From Cellulomonas aerilata (GTDB taxonomy: Bacteria; Actinomycetota; Actinomycetes; Actinomycetales; Cellulomonadaceae): a stretch of 64,000 nt of DNA. The translations under genes and the position numbers were made by a program. Location of the stretch: positions 34,384 through 98,383 of the forward strand of contig NZ_BJYY01000009.1 of assembly GCF_007991755.1 (NCBI RefSeq). Direction: 5' to 3'. Below, in pieces: positions 57,291 through 64,000 of this stretch. Under the pieces are notes generated by a model, which was not told where the DNA came from, did no database searches, and saw nothing but the letters and a program-made list of their open reading frames with translations. Every line of letters begins with the position of its first letter. Position 1 is the stretch's first letter.

Positions 57291-57635
57291 TCAGGCGCTG
57301 CGGCGGAGCTTGCCCGCGCGCAGCAGCTCGAGGCGCTCCTCGAGGAGGACCTCGAGCTCCTTGATCGTGCGGCGCTCGAGCAGCATGTCCCAGTGGGTGC
57401 GCGGCGGCTTGCCGACCTTGCCCTCGGGACGCTCGTGCCCGCGCAGCAGCGCCTCGCCGCCGCCCGGGATCTCCCACACCAGCGGGATCTCGGCCTCGAC
57501 GGAGAACGGCACCGTGACGCTGACGCCGTTGGGACCGTCGTAGTGGGCCAGGACACGGGGAGCGAACTCGACGCCCTCTTCCGTCTCCATGCTGTTGGAA
57601 CCGATGCGCATTCCGCGCAACGACCGGTTCGCCAT
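57291..57635 (-). CDS. rbpA: RNA polymerase-binding protein RbpA
   Basis: A 114-residue actinobacterial factor that binds the principal sigma factor and RNA polymerase and helps open promoters. ANRSLRGMRIGSNSMETEEGVEFAPR is the N-terminal tail and core start, and RRTIKELEVLLEERLELLR near the C-terminus the sigma-interacting helix with its basic linker before it. GGAGGT lies seven bases ahead of the ATG. The upstream promoter is of the SigR/SigH disulfide-stress type, in line with its regulation in Streptomyces. It converges on ppm1 with three bases between the stop codons. Confidence 0.96.
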   Translation of the reverse strand: MANRSLRGMRIGSNSMETEEGVEFAPRVLAHYDGPNGVSVTVPFSVEAEIPLVWEIPGGGEALLRGHERPEGKVGKPPRTHWDMLLERRTIKELEVLLEERLELLRAGKLRRSA

Positions 57636-57680
57636 CAGATAACCTCCGAAGGTCTGGACTCGTGCTCTACCAGTGGTGTC

Positions 57681-57706
57681 AACGACCACTGCGACAGGCG
57701 TGTTCC
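57681..57706 (-). promoter_or_regulatory. SigR/SigH-type promoter of rbpA
   Basis: On the minus strand GGAAC (57706-57702), an 18-base spacer and GTT (57683-57681) match the GGAAT/C-N18-GTT consensus of disulfide-stress sigma factors. The predicted start near 57674 gives a leader of about 40 bases. A 7-bp inverted repeat (CAGTGGT/ACCACTG, 57671-57691) overlaps the -10. Confidence 0.65.
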
Positions 57707-57767
57707 GCCCCGGACGTGAAGGTCCGGTGAACACCGTCACAGTCGCCGCCTGTGTCAGGGTTGCTCG

Positions 57768-58730
57768 GTGACGCCTTCCTCCATGTCGTACCGCCGCTTG
57801 GGCACCTCGGGCCTGGTGGTCTCCACCGTGGGCCTGGGGTGCAACTCGTTCGGGGTGACAGTCCCCCCGCACGACGTCCCCGGCGTGGTGACCGCCGCCC
57901 TGGAGGCGGGGGTCACCTTCCTCGATACTGCCGACATCTACGGGAGTCGGCCAGGCGAGAGCGAGGAGCTGGTCGGCGACGCGCTGGTCGGGCGGCGCGA
58001 CGACGTCGTCGTGGCGACCAAGTTCGGGCTCGACATGCGGGGTGCGGCGGGCGCCGACTGGGGCGCCCGCGGGTCCCGGCGGTACATCCGGCGCGCGGTG
58101 GAGGGGTCGCTGCGACGGCTGCGCACCGACCGGATCGACCTCTACCAGATGCACTCCCCGGACCCGCAGACCCCCGTGGAGGAGACGCTGGGCGCGCTCC
58201 ACGAGCTGGTCGCGGAGGGCAAGGTGCTGTACCTCGGGTCGTCGAACTTCGACGCCTGGCAGGTCGTCGACGCCGACTGGACGGCGCGCACCCGCGGCCT
58301 GACCCCGTTCGTCTCGGTCCAGGACGCGTACTCGCTGCTGGAGCGAGGCCTCGAGCGCGAGGTGGTCCCGGCCGCCGACCGGGTCGGCGCGGGCGTGCTG
58401 CCGTACTTCCCGCTCGCCTCGGGGCTGCTGACGGGCAAGTACCGACGCGGGGAGGCGGCGCCCCCAGGCACGCGCCTGGCGCAGCGCCCCGAGCGCCTGG
58501 CCGCCGCGGACTTCGACCGGATCGAGGCGCTGTCCGCGCTCGCCCGGGCGTGGGGGATCGACCTGCTCACGCTCGCGATCGGAGGACTGGCGGCCCAGCC
58601 GGCTGTCGCGTCGGTGATCGCCGGTGCGCGGCGGGCGGAGCAGGTGCAGGCCAACGCGGCCGCCGGCGCGTGGCAGCCGAGCCTGGAGCAGCTGGCCGCG
58701 ATCGACGAGGCAGCGCCCGGGCCGGCGTGA
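57768..58730 (+). CDS. Aldo/keto reductase
   Basis: A 320-residue TIM-barrel NADPH-dependent oxidoreductase. YRRLGTSGLVVSTVGLGCNSFG opens the barrel. FLDTADIYGSRPGESEELVGDAL contains the catalytic Asp and Tyr, VVATKFG the Lys and LYQMHSPD the His. SVIAGARRAEQVQANAAA near the C-terminus binds the cofactor phosphate. GTG 57768 is kept because CAGGGT lies six bases upstream, resembling the local leaderless pattern; ATG 57783 (MSYRRLG) is equally possible. It is divergent from rbpA. The substrate is unknown. Confidence 0.88.
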   Translation: MTPSSMSYRRLGTSGLVVSTVGLGCNSFGVTVPPHDVPGVVTAALEAGVTFLDTADIYGSRPGESEELVGDALVGRRDDVVVATKFGLDMRGAAGADWGARGSRRYIRRAVEGSLRRLRTDRIDLYQMHSPDPQTPVEETLGALHELVAEGKVLYLGSSNFDAWQVVDADWTARTRGLTPFVSVQDAYSLLERGLEREVVPAADRVGAGVLPYFPLASGLLTGKYRRGEAAPPGTRLAQRPERLAAADFDRIEALSALARAWGIDLLTLAIGGLAAQPAVASVIAGARRAEQVQANAAAGAWQPSLEQLAAIDEAAPGPA

Positions 58731-58733
58731 GCC

Positions 58734-60848
58734 TCAGGGGGCGGGCGCCGACGGCTGGGCGAGCACGACTCCGTCGGTGAACATGACGCCGTCGGCGAAG
58801 CGTGCCTCGACCCGCCCGCCGCCGAACTGCTCGGCGTACAGCCGGGCGTACAGGCCGCTGGGGGAGTCCACCAGCTCCTCGTGGGTGCCTCGCTCCACGA
58901 TGCGCCCGTCGTCCACGACGAAGATGACGTCCGCGTGCCGGATGGTGGACAGGCGGTGGGCGATCGCCAGCGTCGTCCGCCGGGACACGGCCCTGGCGAG
59001 CGCCTCCTGCACGAGCCGCTCGGACGCCGAGTCCAGCGCGGAGGTCGCCTCGTCGAGGATGAGCACGCGCGGGTCCTTGAGCAGCACCCGGGCGATCGCC
59101 AGGCGCTGCTTCTCGCCGCCGGACAGCCGGTACCCGCGCTCGCCGACCGTGGTCGCGTAGCCGTCCGGGAACGACATGATCCGGTCGTGGATGTTGGCCG
59201 CGCGGCATGCCTCCTGGAGCTGGTCGTCGCTCGCGTCGGGGCGGGCGTAGCGCAGGTTCTCCGCGATGGTCGCGTGGAACAGGTACGGGTCCTGCGTGAC
59301 CATGCCGACGACCTCGGCCAGCGATCCCAGCGTCACGTCCCGGACGTCCCGGCCGTCGACGCGGACCGCGCCGCGGTCGACCTCGTACAGGCGCGGCACG
59401 AGGTAGCTCAGCGTCGTCTTGCCGGCACCGGACGGCCCGACGAACGCGGCCAGCTGCCCCGGCTCGACCGCGAGCGAGACGCCACGGAGCGCCCACGGCC
59501 GCCGGCGCGACGGGCTCTCCTCGCCGTCCGGGGTCACCGCTGCAGCGACCTGGACGACGGCGGGCGGCCTGCCCGGCCCGCTGGGCGGGAGGCCGAGCGC
59601 ACCCCAGCGCCCGCCGCCCATGCCGCTGCCACCACCGCCGCCACCCCGACCTCCACCCCGTGGTGCGGGCGGGGGAGCGGTCAGCCGCGGGGGTGGGGGG
59701 TAGGCGAACCAGACGCCGTCCAGCTCCACACGTCCGCGGACGCGCGCCGGGTCGAGCACGTCGGCGTCGGGGCGGTCGGCGATCGCCGGCTGCAGGTCGA
59801 GGTACTCGAAGATGCGGCGGAAGAGCGCGAGCGACGTCTGCACGTCCAGGGCGACCCGCATGAGCGAGATCATCGGCATCATCAGCCGCGCCTGCAGGGT
59901 CGAGAACGCGACGAGGGTCCCGGCGGAGATCGAGGCGGCTCCCAGGTCCCCGGTGAGCATGTACCCGGCCATGAGGTAGACCAGCGCCGGGGTGATCGCC
60001 ATGAACGCCGACACCACGCCGAAGAACCCCTGGCCGGCCATCGCCTGGCGCACCTGCAGGTCGACCTGCCGCTCGTTCTCCACGCGGTAGCGGGCGACCT
60101 CGGCGTCGGCGCGGTTGAAGATCTTCGCCAGCAGCACCCCGGAGACGCTTAGCGCCTCCTCGGTGATGGCCGTCATGTCCGACAGCGACTCCTGGGTCGC
60201 CCGGGCCAGCCGCTGCCGGCGCGCGCCGACGCGCCGCTGCAGCACGACGAACAGCGGCATCAGCGCCACCGCCACGACGGTGAGCTGCCAGCTCAGCAGG
60301 AGCATCGCGACCAGCGACGCGAGCACCGTCACCAGGTTCGACAGGATCGACGACGCCGTCGTCGTCAGCACCGAGCGCACGCCGCCGACGTCGTTGGCCA
60401 GGCGGGACTGGATGGACCCCGTCTTGGTGGCCGTGAAGAACGCCAGCTCCATGCGTTCCAGGTGCTCGAACAGCCGCCCCCGCAGCTCGGCCATCGCCAG
60501 GTTGCCGACCTTGGTGGTCAGGTACGTCTGGCCGACGCCGATGGCGGCGCTCACCAGCGGCACGACGATCATCGCCGCGGTCAGCACGCCGAGCAGGCGC
60601 AGGTCGACGCCGGACCCGTCGACCGGGAACAGCGCCTCGTCGAAGACCCGCTGGGTGAGGAACGGCGTGATGACCCCGAGCAGTGCGCTGACACCGATCG
60701 CCACCGCCACGAGCGTCAGGGACCCGCGGTACGGCGTCAGCAGCGCCCCGATGCGCCGCAGGAGCGCGGGCGAGGCGGCGACCTCCGGGCCGGCGGGCGA
60801 CGGGGAAGCGGTCGGCGCCCCGGCCGCCGGCGCGGTTCCGGTGCTCAT
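58734..60848 (-). CDS. ABC exporter (TMD-NBD) with Pro/Gly-rich insert in the NBD
   Basis: A 704-residue half-transporter with six membrane helices (about 45-325) fused to an ATPase domain. Walker A is GPSGAGKTT (471-479), the signature LSGGEKQR, and Walker B VLILDEATSALD followed by the H-loop IAHRLST. A 66-residue Pro/Gly/Arg-rich insert (about 385-450) separates the A-loop aromatic in FAYP from the rest of the domain, where normally under 15 residues lie. It should dimerise. Its ATG overlaps the ligase stop, so the two are coupled. Relatives export lipids, peptides or drugs; the substrate is unknown. Confidence 0.88.
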   Translation of the reverse strand: MSTGTAPAAGAPTASPSPAGPEVAASPALLRRIGALLTPYRGSLTLVAVAIGVSALLGVITPFLTQRVFDEALFPVDGSGVDLRLLGVLTAAMIVVPLVSAAIGVGQTYLTTKVGNLAMAELRGRLFEHLERMELAFFTATKTGSIQSRLANDVGGVRSVLTTTASSILSNLVTVLASLVAMLLLSWQLTVVAVALMPLFVVLQRRVGARRQRLARATQESLSDMTAITEEALSVSGVLLAKIFNRADAEVARYRVENERQVDLQVRQAMAGQGFFGVVSAFMAITPALVYLMAGYMLTGDLGAASISAGTLVAFSTLQARLMMPMISLMRVALDVQTSLALFRRIFEYLDLQPAIADRPDADVLDPARVRGRVELDGVWFAYPPPPRLTAPPPAPRGGGRGGGGGGSGMGGGRWGALGLPPSGPGRPPAVVQVAAAVTPDGEESPSRRRPWALRGVSLAVEPGQLAAFVGPSGAGKTTLSYLVPRLYEVDRGAVRVDGRDVRDVTLGSLAEVVGMVTQDPYLFHATIAENLRYARPDASDDQLQEACRAANIHDRIMSFPDGYATTVGERGYRLSGGEKQRLAIARVLLKDPRVLILDEATSALDSASERLVQEALARAVSRRTTLAIAHRLSTIRHADVIFVVDDGRIVERGTHEELVDSPSGLYARLYAEQFGGGRVEARFADGVMFTDGVVLAQPSAPAP

Positions 60849-61960
60849 GCGAGGGTCCTGTCGCGCGCACGGGCGAGCAGCGCGGCGTCGTCCAGACCGG
60901 CACGTCGCCAGGCCCGCTGGGCGTCGGCGCCGGTCCCGCCCGCGAGGACGACGTCGAGCCGGGCGGTGACCCGGTCCAGGTCCCCGGACCTCTCCAGGGC
61001 GGGGGAGACGTGCTCGAGCAGGGTCCGCACCACGGTCGCGGCCCGGGCGGGGCGCCCGGTGAACGGGTGGAGCAGGTCCGCGCTCATCCCGGTGCGCGCG
61101 GCCCGCCAGGCGGCGACCCGCAGCTGCTCCGTGCGCGGCTGGGGCGCGTCGTCGCGGGACCGGACGGCCGTGTCCGCGAGGGCACGCACGAGGGCCGCCT
61201 GGACGACGGCGTCCTCCACGTCCAGGCACACGTCGGCGACGCGCACCTCGACGGTGGGGTAGCGGGCCGAGAGCCGGGCGTCGAAGTACACCATCCCCTG
61301 GTCCAGGATCGTGCCGCTGGCGACGAGGTCCGCGACGACCCGGTGGTACGTGGCGGCGTCCCCGAACGGCGCCACCGGCCCCGAGGTGGGCCAGCGCCCC
61401 CACACCTGCGTCCGGAAGCTGGCGTACCCGGTGTCGACGCCGTCCCAGAACGGGGAGTTGGAGGTCAGCGCCAGCAGGACCGCGGCCCACCGGCGCAGGT
61501 GGTCGATGACCAGCACGCCCTCGTCGTCGTCGGCGACCGCGACGTGCACGTGGCAGCCGCAGGTCAGCTGCTCCTGGGCGAGCACGCCGAACCGCTCGCC
61601 GAGGCGCTCGGCCCGCGGCTCGGGGAACACGACCGACGTCGTCGCGCCGGGGGCGGTGGCCACCGCCGCGATGCGGGCGCCGGCGTGCTGGGCGGCCTCG
61701 TCCGCCGCGGCCCGCCCGGCCCGCAGCTGGTCCGCGAGGTCCCTGAGGTCCTCGCAGGGGTGCGTCGAGGTCTCGATCTGCTCGCGCTTGAGCTCCTTCT
61801 CCAGGTGCCCGCCCGGCTCCGACGTCGCGGGCTCCACCGCGTGCGCGTGGTCGAGCACGGCGGGTGCCACCGAGCTCAGCCTGCCGGCCGGGGAGACCAG
61901 CAGGAACTCTTCCTCGACACCCACAGTGCGCACCCGCACAGTGTGGACGGTGCCACCCAC
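60845..61960 (-). CDS. ybdK: YbdK-type carboxylate-amine ligase (GCS2 family)
   Basis: A 371-residue ATP-dependent ligase. RTVGVEEEFLLV near the N-terminus holds the metal-binding glutamates of the glutamate-cysteine ligase fold. CGCHVHVAVADDDEGVLVIDHLRRWAAVLLALTSNSPFWDG is the conserved central block and YPTVEVRVADVCLDVEDAV the second acidic site. E. coli YbdK has weak gamma-glutamylcysteine ligase activity, but the natural substrates of most members are unknown. Several in-frame GTGs lie near the start, so the N-terminus may be up to 12 residues shorter. It overlaps the ABC exporter by an ATGA junction. Confidence 0.87.
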   Translation of the reverse strand: MGGTVHTVRVRTVGVEEEFLLVSPAGRLSSVAPAVLDHAHAVEPATSEPGGHLEKELKREQIETSTHPCEDLRDLADQLRAGRAAADEAAQHAGARIAAVATAPGATTSVVFPEPRAERLGERFGVLAQEQLTCGCHVHVAVADDDEGVLVIDHLRRWAAVLLALTSNSPFWDGVDTGYASFRTQVWGRWPTSGPVAPFGDAATYHRVVADLVASGTILDQGMVYFDARLSARYPTVEVRVADVCLDVEDAVVQAALVRALADTAVRSRDDAPQPRTEQLRVAAWRAARTGMSADLLHPFTGRPARAATVVRTLLEHVSPALERSGDLDRVTARLDVVLAGGTGADAQRAWRRAGLDDAALLARARDRTLA

Positions 61961-62017
61961 GCTGTCCCGCGTCCCGGCTGTGACCTCGGCCCGGCCGTAC
62001 TGGAGCGGGGTCCGTGG

Positions 62018-62512
62018 TCAGGCGAGGAACGTGCGGATCGCCTCGACGACGAGCGCGTGGTCGTCGGCCTGCGGCAGACCGGACACGGTGACGGTCCCGA
62101 CCACGCCGACGTCCCGGACCCGTACCGGGAAGCAGCCGCCGTGCGCGGCGTACTCCTGCAGCGGCAGCTCGTGCTGCGCGGCGAAGGTGATGCCCTGGCG
62201 CCGGGCGCGCAGGCCCACGAGGTACGACGACGCCCCGAACCGCTCGACGACGCGCACCTTGCGCTCGATCCAGCTGTCGTTGTCGGGCGTCGTCCCGGGC
62301 ATGGCGGCGTGGAACAGCTGCTGCGGCCCACGCCGGATGTCGACCGTCACCGCCAGGTCCCGCTCCTGCGCGAGCTCGACGAGCAGGCAGCCCAGCCGCC
62401 ACGCGTCGTTGTTGTCGAACCGGGAGAACACGAGCTCGTGCTCGTGCGCCTCGACCTGGGCGATCGTCTCGCGGACGTCCTGCTCGGGTGCACGTGCGGC
62501 GTCGGTGCTCAT
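62018..62512 (-). CDS. UPF0303/heme-degrading-domain protein
   Basis: A 164-residue protein of the UPF0303 group (GlcG/HbpS-like fold), with VFSRFDNNDAWRLGCLLVELAQERDLAVTVDIRRGPQQLFHAAMPGTTPDNDSWIERKVRVVERFGASSYLVG as its conserved core. Relatives are annotated as heme-binding or heme-degrading, but most are untested. The start at 62512 is chosen for the AGGA eight bases before its ATG; upstream codons are Arg/Gly-rich and unlike the family. It is 57 bases ahead of the ligase gene on the same strand and may be cotranscribed with it. Confidence 0.78.
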   Translation of the reverse strand: MSTDAARAPEQDVRETIAQVEAHEHELVFSRFDNNDAWRLGCLLVELAQERDLAVTVDIRRGPQQLFHAAMPGTTPDNDSWIERKVRVVERFGASSYLVGLRARRQGITFAAQHELPLQEYAAHGGCFPVRVRDVGVVGTVTVSGLPQADDHALVVEAIRTFLA

Positions 62513-62598
62513 GGGTCCGATCCTGGACCCTGGGCGCCCGGCTCGGCCAATCGCGCCAGCTCTCCGTTCGCTGCGTACCGACACACCCCCGCACGCCG

Positions 62599-62612
62599 AT
62601 AATGTGCATTAT
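62599..62612. promoter_or_regulatory. AT-rich palindrome between divergent genes
   Basis: ATAATGTGCATTAT has six-base arms (ATAATG/CATTAT) around TG. It is by far the most AT-rich spot in the area and lies about 90 bases before the UPF0303 gene on one side and 165 before the DUF4142 gene on the other. It could be an operator, and it also contains -10-like hexamers on both strands. Confidence 0.5.
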
Positions 62613-62776
62613 GACATCCGACGTGCGGCTCGAGGCCCGGAGGGCTGCCGCCACATCCCCCATGGGACCACGGGCGGCACCCTCGGCGGCCGCGGCACGC
62701 GCCCGGCGCGCGGCGGGGGCACGGCAGGCGCACAGTGGTCGGGTCGATCACCGCCGATTGGTCCTGGGGGCCCGCC

Positions 62777-63430
62777 ATGAACGTTCTCCGCCGCACCGCA
62801 CTCGCCGTGACGGGCGCCGTCGGCGCCCTGGTCCTGATGGCCGCCCCGGTCGTCGCCGCACCCAACGACGTCGACCAGGCGTTCCTCGTCGGAGCCCATC
62901 AGAGCAACCTCACCGAGATCGCCTCGGGTCAGGCGGCGGTCGAGAAGGCCACGACCTCCGAGGTCCGCGAGCTCGGGCAGATGCTGGTCACCGACCACCA
63001 GGCCCTCGACGCCCAGGTCGTCGCCGCCGCGCAGGCCCTCGGGGTGACGCTCCCCGCCGAGCCGTCCACGGTGCAGAAGGCCGCCCTGGCCGAGGTGTCC
63101 GCCCAGACCGGTCAGGCGTTCGACAACGCGTGGATCGCCGCTCAGATCACGTCGCACCGGGCCTCGCTGGCGCTCGGGCAGCGCGAGCTCGCGAACGGTG
63201 CCGAGCCGACGGTCAAGGCGCTGGCCACCGCCTCGGCACCGGTCGTCCAGCACCACCTCGACGCCGCTCTCGCGGCCGCCCAGAAGTACGGCGTGCCGAC
63301 GTCCGTGCCCGCCGGCACGTCGGGTGAGGCCGCGACGTCGTCGCGCACGCTGGGCCTCGCCGTGGCGTTCGGTGGGCTGCTCCTGCTCGCGGCCACCTCG
63401 CTCCTCGTGGTGCGCCGCTCGCGCGCGTGA
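62777..63430 (+). CDS. Exported DUF4142 protein with C-terminal membrane anchor
   Basis: A 217-residue surface protein. The signal peptide (residues 1-28, ending PVVAAP) leads to a four-helix DUF4142 domain (about 30-165: VDQAFLVGAHQSNLTEIASGQAAVEKATTSEVRELGQMLVTDHQALDAQV). A Ser/Thr/Ala linker, a membrane helix (about 190-210) and a VVRRSRA tail follow. There is no LPxTG motif, so it is membrane-anchored rather than a sortase substrate of the usual kind. GGGGG about seven bases upstream supports ATG 62777. It overlaps the sortase gene by four bases (GTGA). Confidence 0.85.
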   Translation: MNVLRRTALAVTGAVGALVLMAAPVVAAPNDVDQAFLVGAHQSNLTEIASGQAAVEKATTSEVRELGQMLVTDHQALDAQVVAAAQALGVTLPAEPSTVQKAALAEVSAQTGQAFDNAWIAAQITSHRASLALGQRELANGAEPTVKALATASAPVVQHHLDAALAAAQKYGVPTSVPAGTSGEAATSSRTLGLAVAFGGLLLLAATSLLVVRRSRA

Positions 63431-64000
63431 AGCACCGACTCGCCCCGTGGCGTGCCGACCGCCGCGTGCGCGCGATCGGCACGGCCACGGCGCTGGCCGT
63501 CGGGACGACCGCGGTCGTGCTCGGGGGTCAGCTCGCGCTGCGTCCCGGCGCGGTGGCGGCCGCCGACGCCGGCACCGTCCCCGCGGCGGGCCAGGTCGCG
63601 CCGCCACCCGCCGCCACCGAGGCGCTCGCCGCCGTCCCGACGGACGCCCCGGCAGCCGACCCGAGCGCGGCTCCCCTGCCCGAGCCGCCGGTCGACGTCG
63701 TCCGCACGTACGGCGTACCGCCGACGTCCGTCACGGCACCCGGCACCGAAGTCCGCGCCGACGTCGTCCCCGTCGGCGTGGGACCGTCCGGGGCGCTGCT
63801 CGTCCCGGAGGACCCCTCCGTCCTCGGATGGTGGTCGTCCGGCGCGGCGGCCGGGGCGGCGTCGGGGCACGTCGTGCTCGTCGGGCACGTCGATGCCGCC
63901 TCGGGCGTCGGCGTGATGCGCGACGTGCTCGACCTCGCGATGGGCACCACCGTGGAGGTCACGGACGAGACGGGCGCGACCACGCCCTACCGGCTCGTCG
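63427..64000 (+). CDS. Class F-like sortase, 3' truncated by window end
   Basis: At least 191 codons starting at GTG 63427 inside the DUF4142 stop codon and open to the window end. An N-terminal membrane anchor (about residues 16-38) and a Pro/Ala-rich stalk (about 45-100) precede a sortase fold with VPVGVGPSGALLVPEDPSVLGWWSSG and GHVVLVGHVDAASGVGVM. The GHVD His is the first catalytic residue; the Cys and Arg lie beyond the window. Class F sortases are found in actinobacteria and their substrates are mostly unknown. The overlap suggests work with the DUF4142 protein. Confidence 0.82.
   Translation, partial: MKHRLAPWRADRRVRAIGTATALAVGTTAVVLGGQLALRPGAVAAADAGTVPAAGQVAPPPAATEALAAVPTDAPAADPSAAPLPEPPVDVVRTYGVPPTSVTAPGTEVRADVVPVGVGPSGALLVPEDPSVLGWWSSGAAAGAASGHVVLVGHVDAASGVGVMRDVLDLAMGTTVEVTDETGATTPYRLV

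Noticed and set aside
57768..57773. CAGGGT six bases before the aldo/keto reductase GTG as another leaderless -10
   Set aside because: The invariant first T is missing, so it was used only as weak support for the start and not counted.
60849..62663. Long upstream extension of the ABC exporter reading frame
   Set aside because: The open frame continues upstream, but it lies antisense-like within the ligase and UPF0303 genes in another frame. The ATG at 60848 with the ATGA overlap gives the normal protein.

Overview
The window comes from a very GC-rich actinobacterium with abundant GTG starts and dense, overlapping operons. RbpA, an actinobacterial integration host factor (mIHF), PafBC, a Ski2-like HelY helicase, adjacent Lnt and Ppm1, a 13E12/DUF222-type HNH gene and a class F-like sortase fit Actinomycetota. 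Gene content and order fit Micrococcales best, perhaps Cellulomonadaceae; the family is inference, because no rRNA or taxonomic marker search is available here. Almost everything is conserved housekeeping DNA. No prophage, insertion sequence, CRISPR array, tRNA or rRNA gene was seen.

Layout. 1-7321: the right half of a type IV pilus locus (partial pilC, major pilin, three prepilin-like minor proteins, prepilin peptidase, then a pilM-pilN-pilO-like operon). 7462-15104: shikimate genes aroC-aroK-aroB and aroQ, then a SatD-like/HTH protein, efp and nusB. The aro set is split by a small VOC protein, a repeat-bearing intergenic region and a frameshifted DUF222-HNH gene. 15163-17403: a membrane GGDEF-EAL protein on the opposite strand. 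17565-26632: a complete de novo pyrimidine operon (pyrR-pyrB-pyrC-PH protein-carA-carB-pyrF) behind a PyrR-responsive leader. 26714-37450: mihF, gmk, rpoZ, coaBC, a secreted peptidase-like hydrolase, metK, priA, fmt and rsmB. 37478-43906: rpe, an FMN riboswitch with ribD-ribE-ribBA-ribH, hisE-hisG and a PH protein.

43955-54477: a DUF3866 gene divergent from pafB-pafC, then a small membrane protein, tatA-tatC, a diacylglycerol-kinase-like lipid kinase, helY and an amidohydrolase. 54478-54930: a promoter-bearing intergenic region. 54931-57635: lnt-ppm1 (lipoprotein acylation and polyprenol-phosphate mannose), convergent with rbpA. 57768-64000: an aldo/keto reductase, a minus-strand run of a UPF0303 protein, a YbdK-type carboxylate-amine ligase and an ABC exporter, and finally a DUF4142 surface protein coupled to a sortase that runs off the window.

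The strongest non-gene signals are regulatory. At least twelve transcription units begin 6-8 bases after a TANNNT -10 hexamer, which indicates leaderless mRNAs. The pyrR leader folds its Shine-Dalgarno sequence into the PyrR-binding hairpin. rbpA has a GGAAC-N18-GTT promoter of the disulfide-stress SigR/SigH type. A secreted hydrolase has an 18-bp palindrome at its predicted transcription start. I found no clear new multi-gene system; the least explained units are the ligase/ABC-exporter pair, the DUF4142-sortase pair and the promoter region upstream of lnt.
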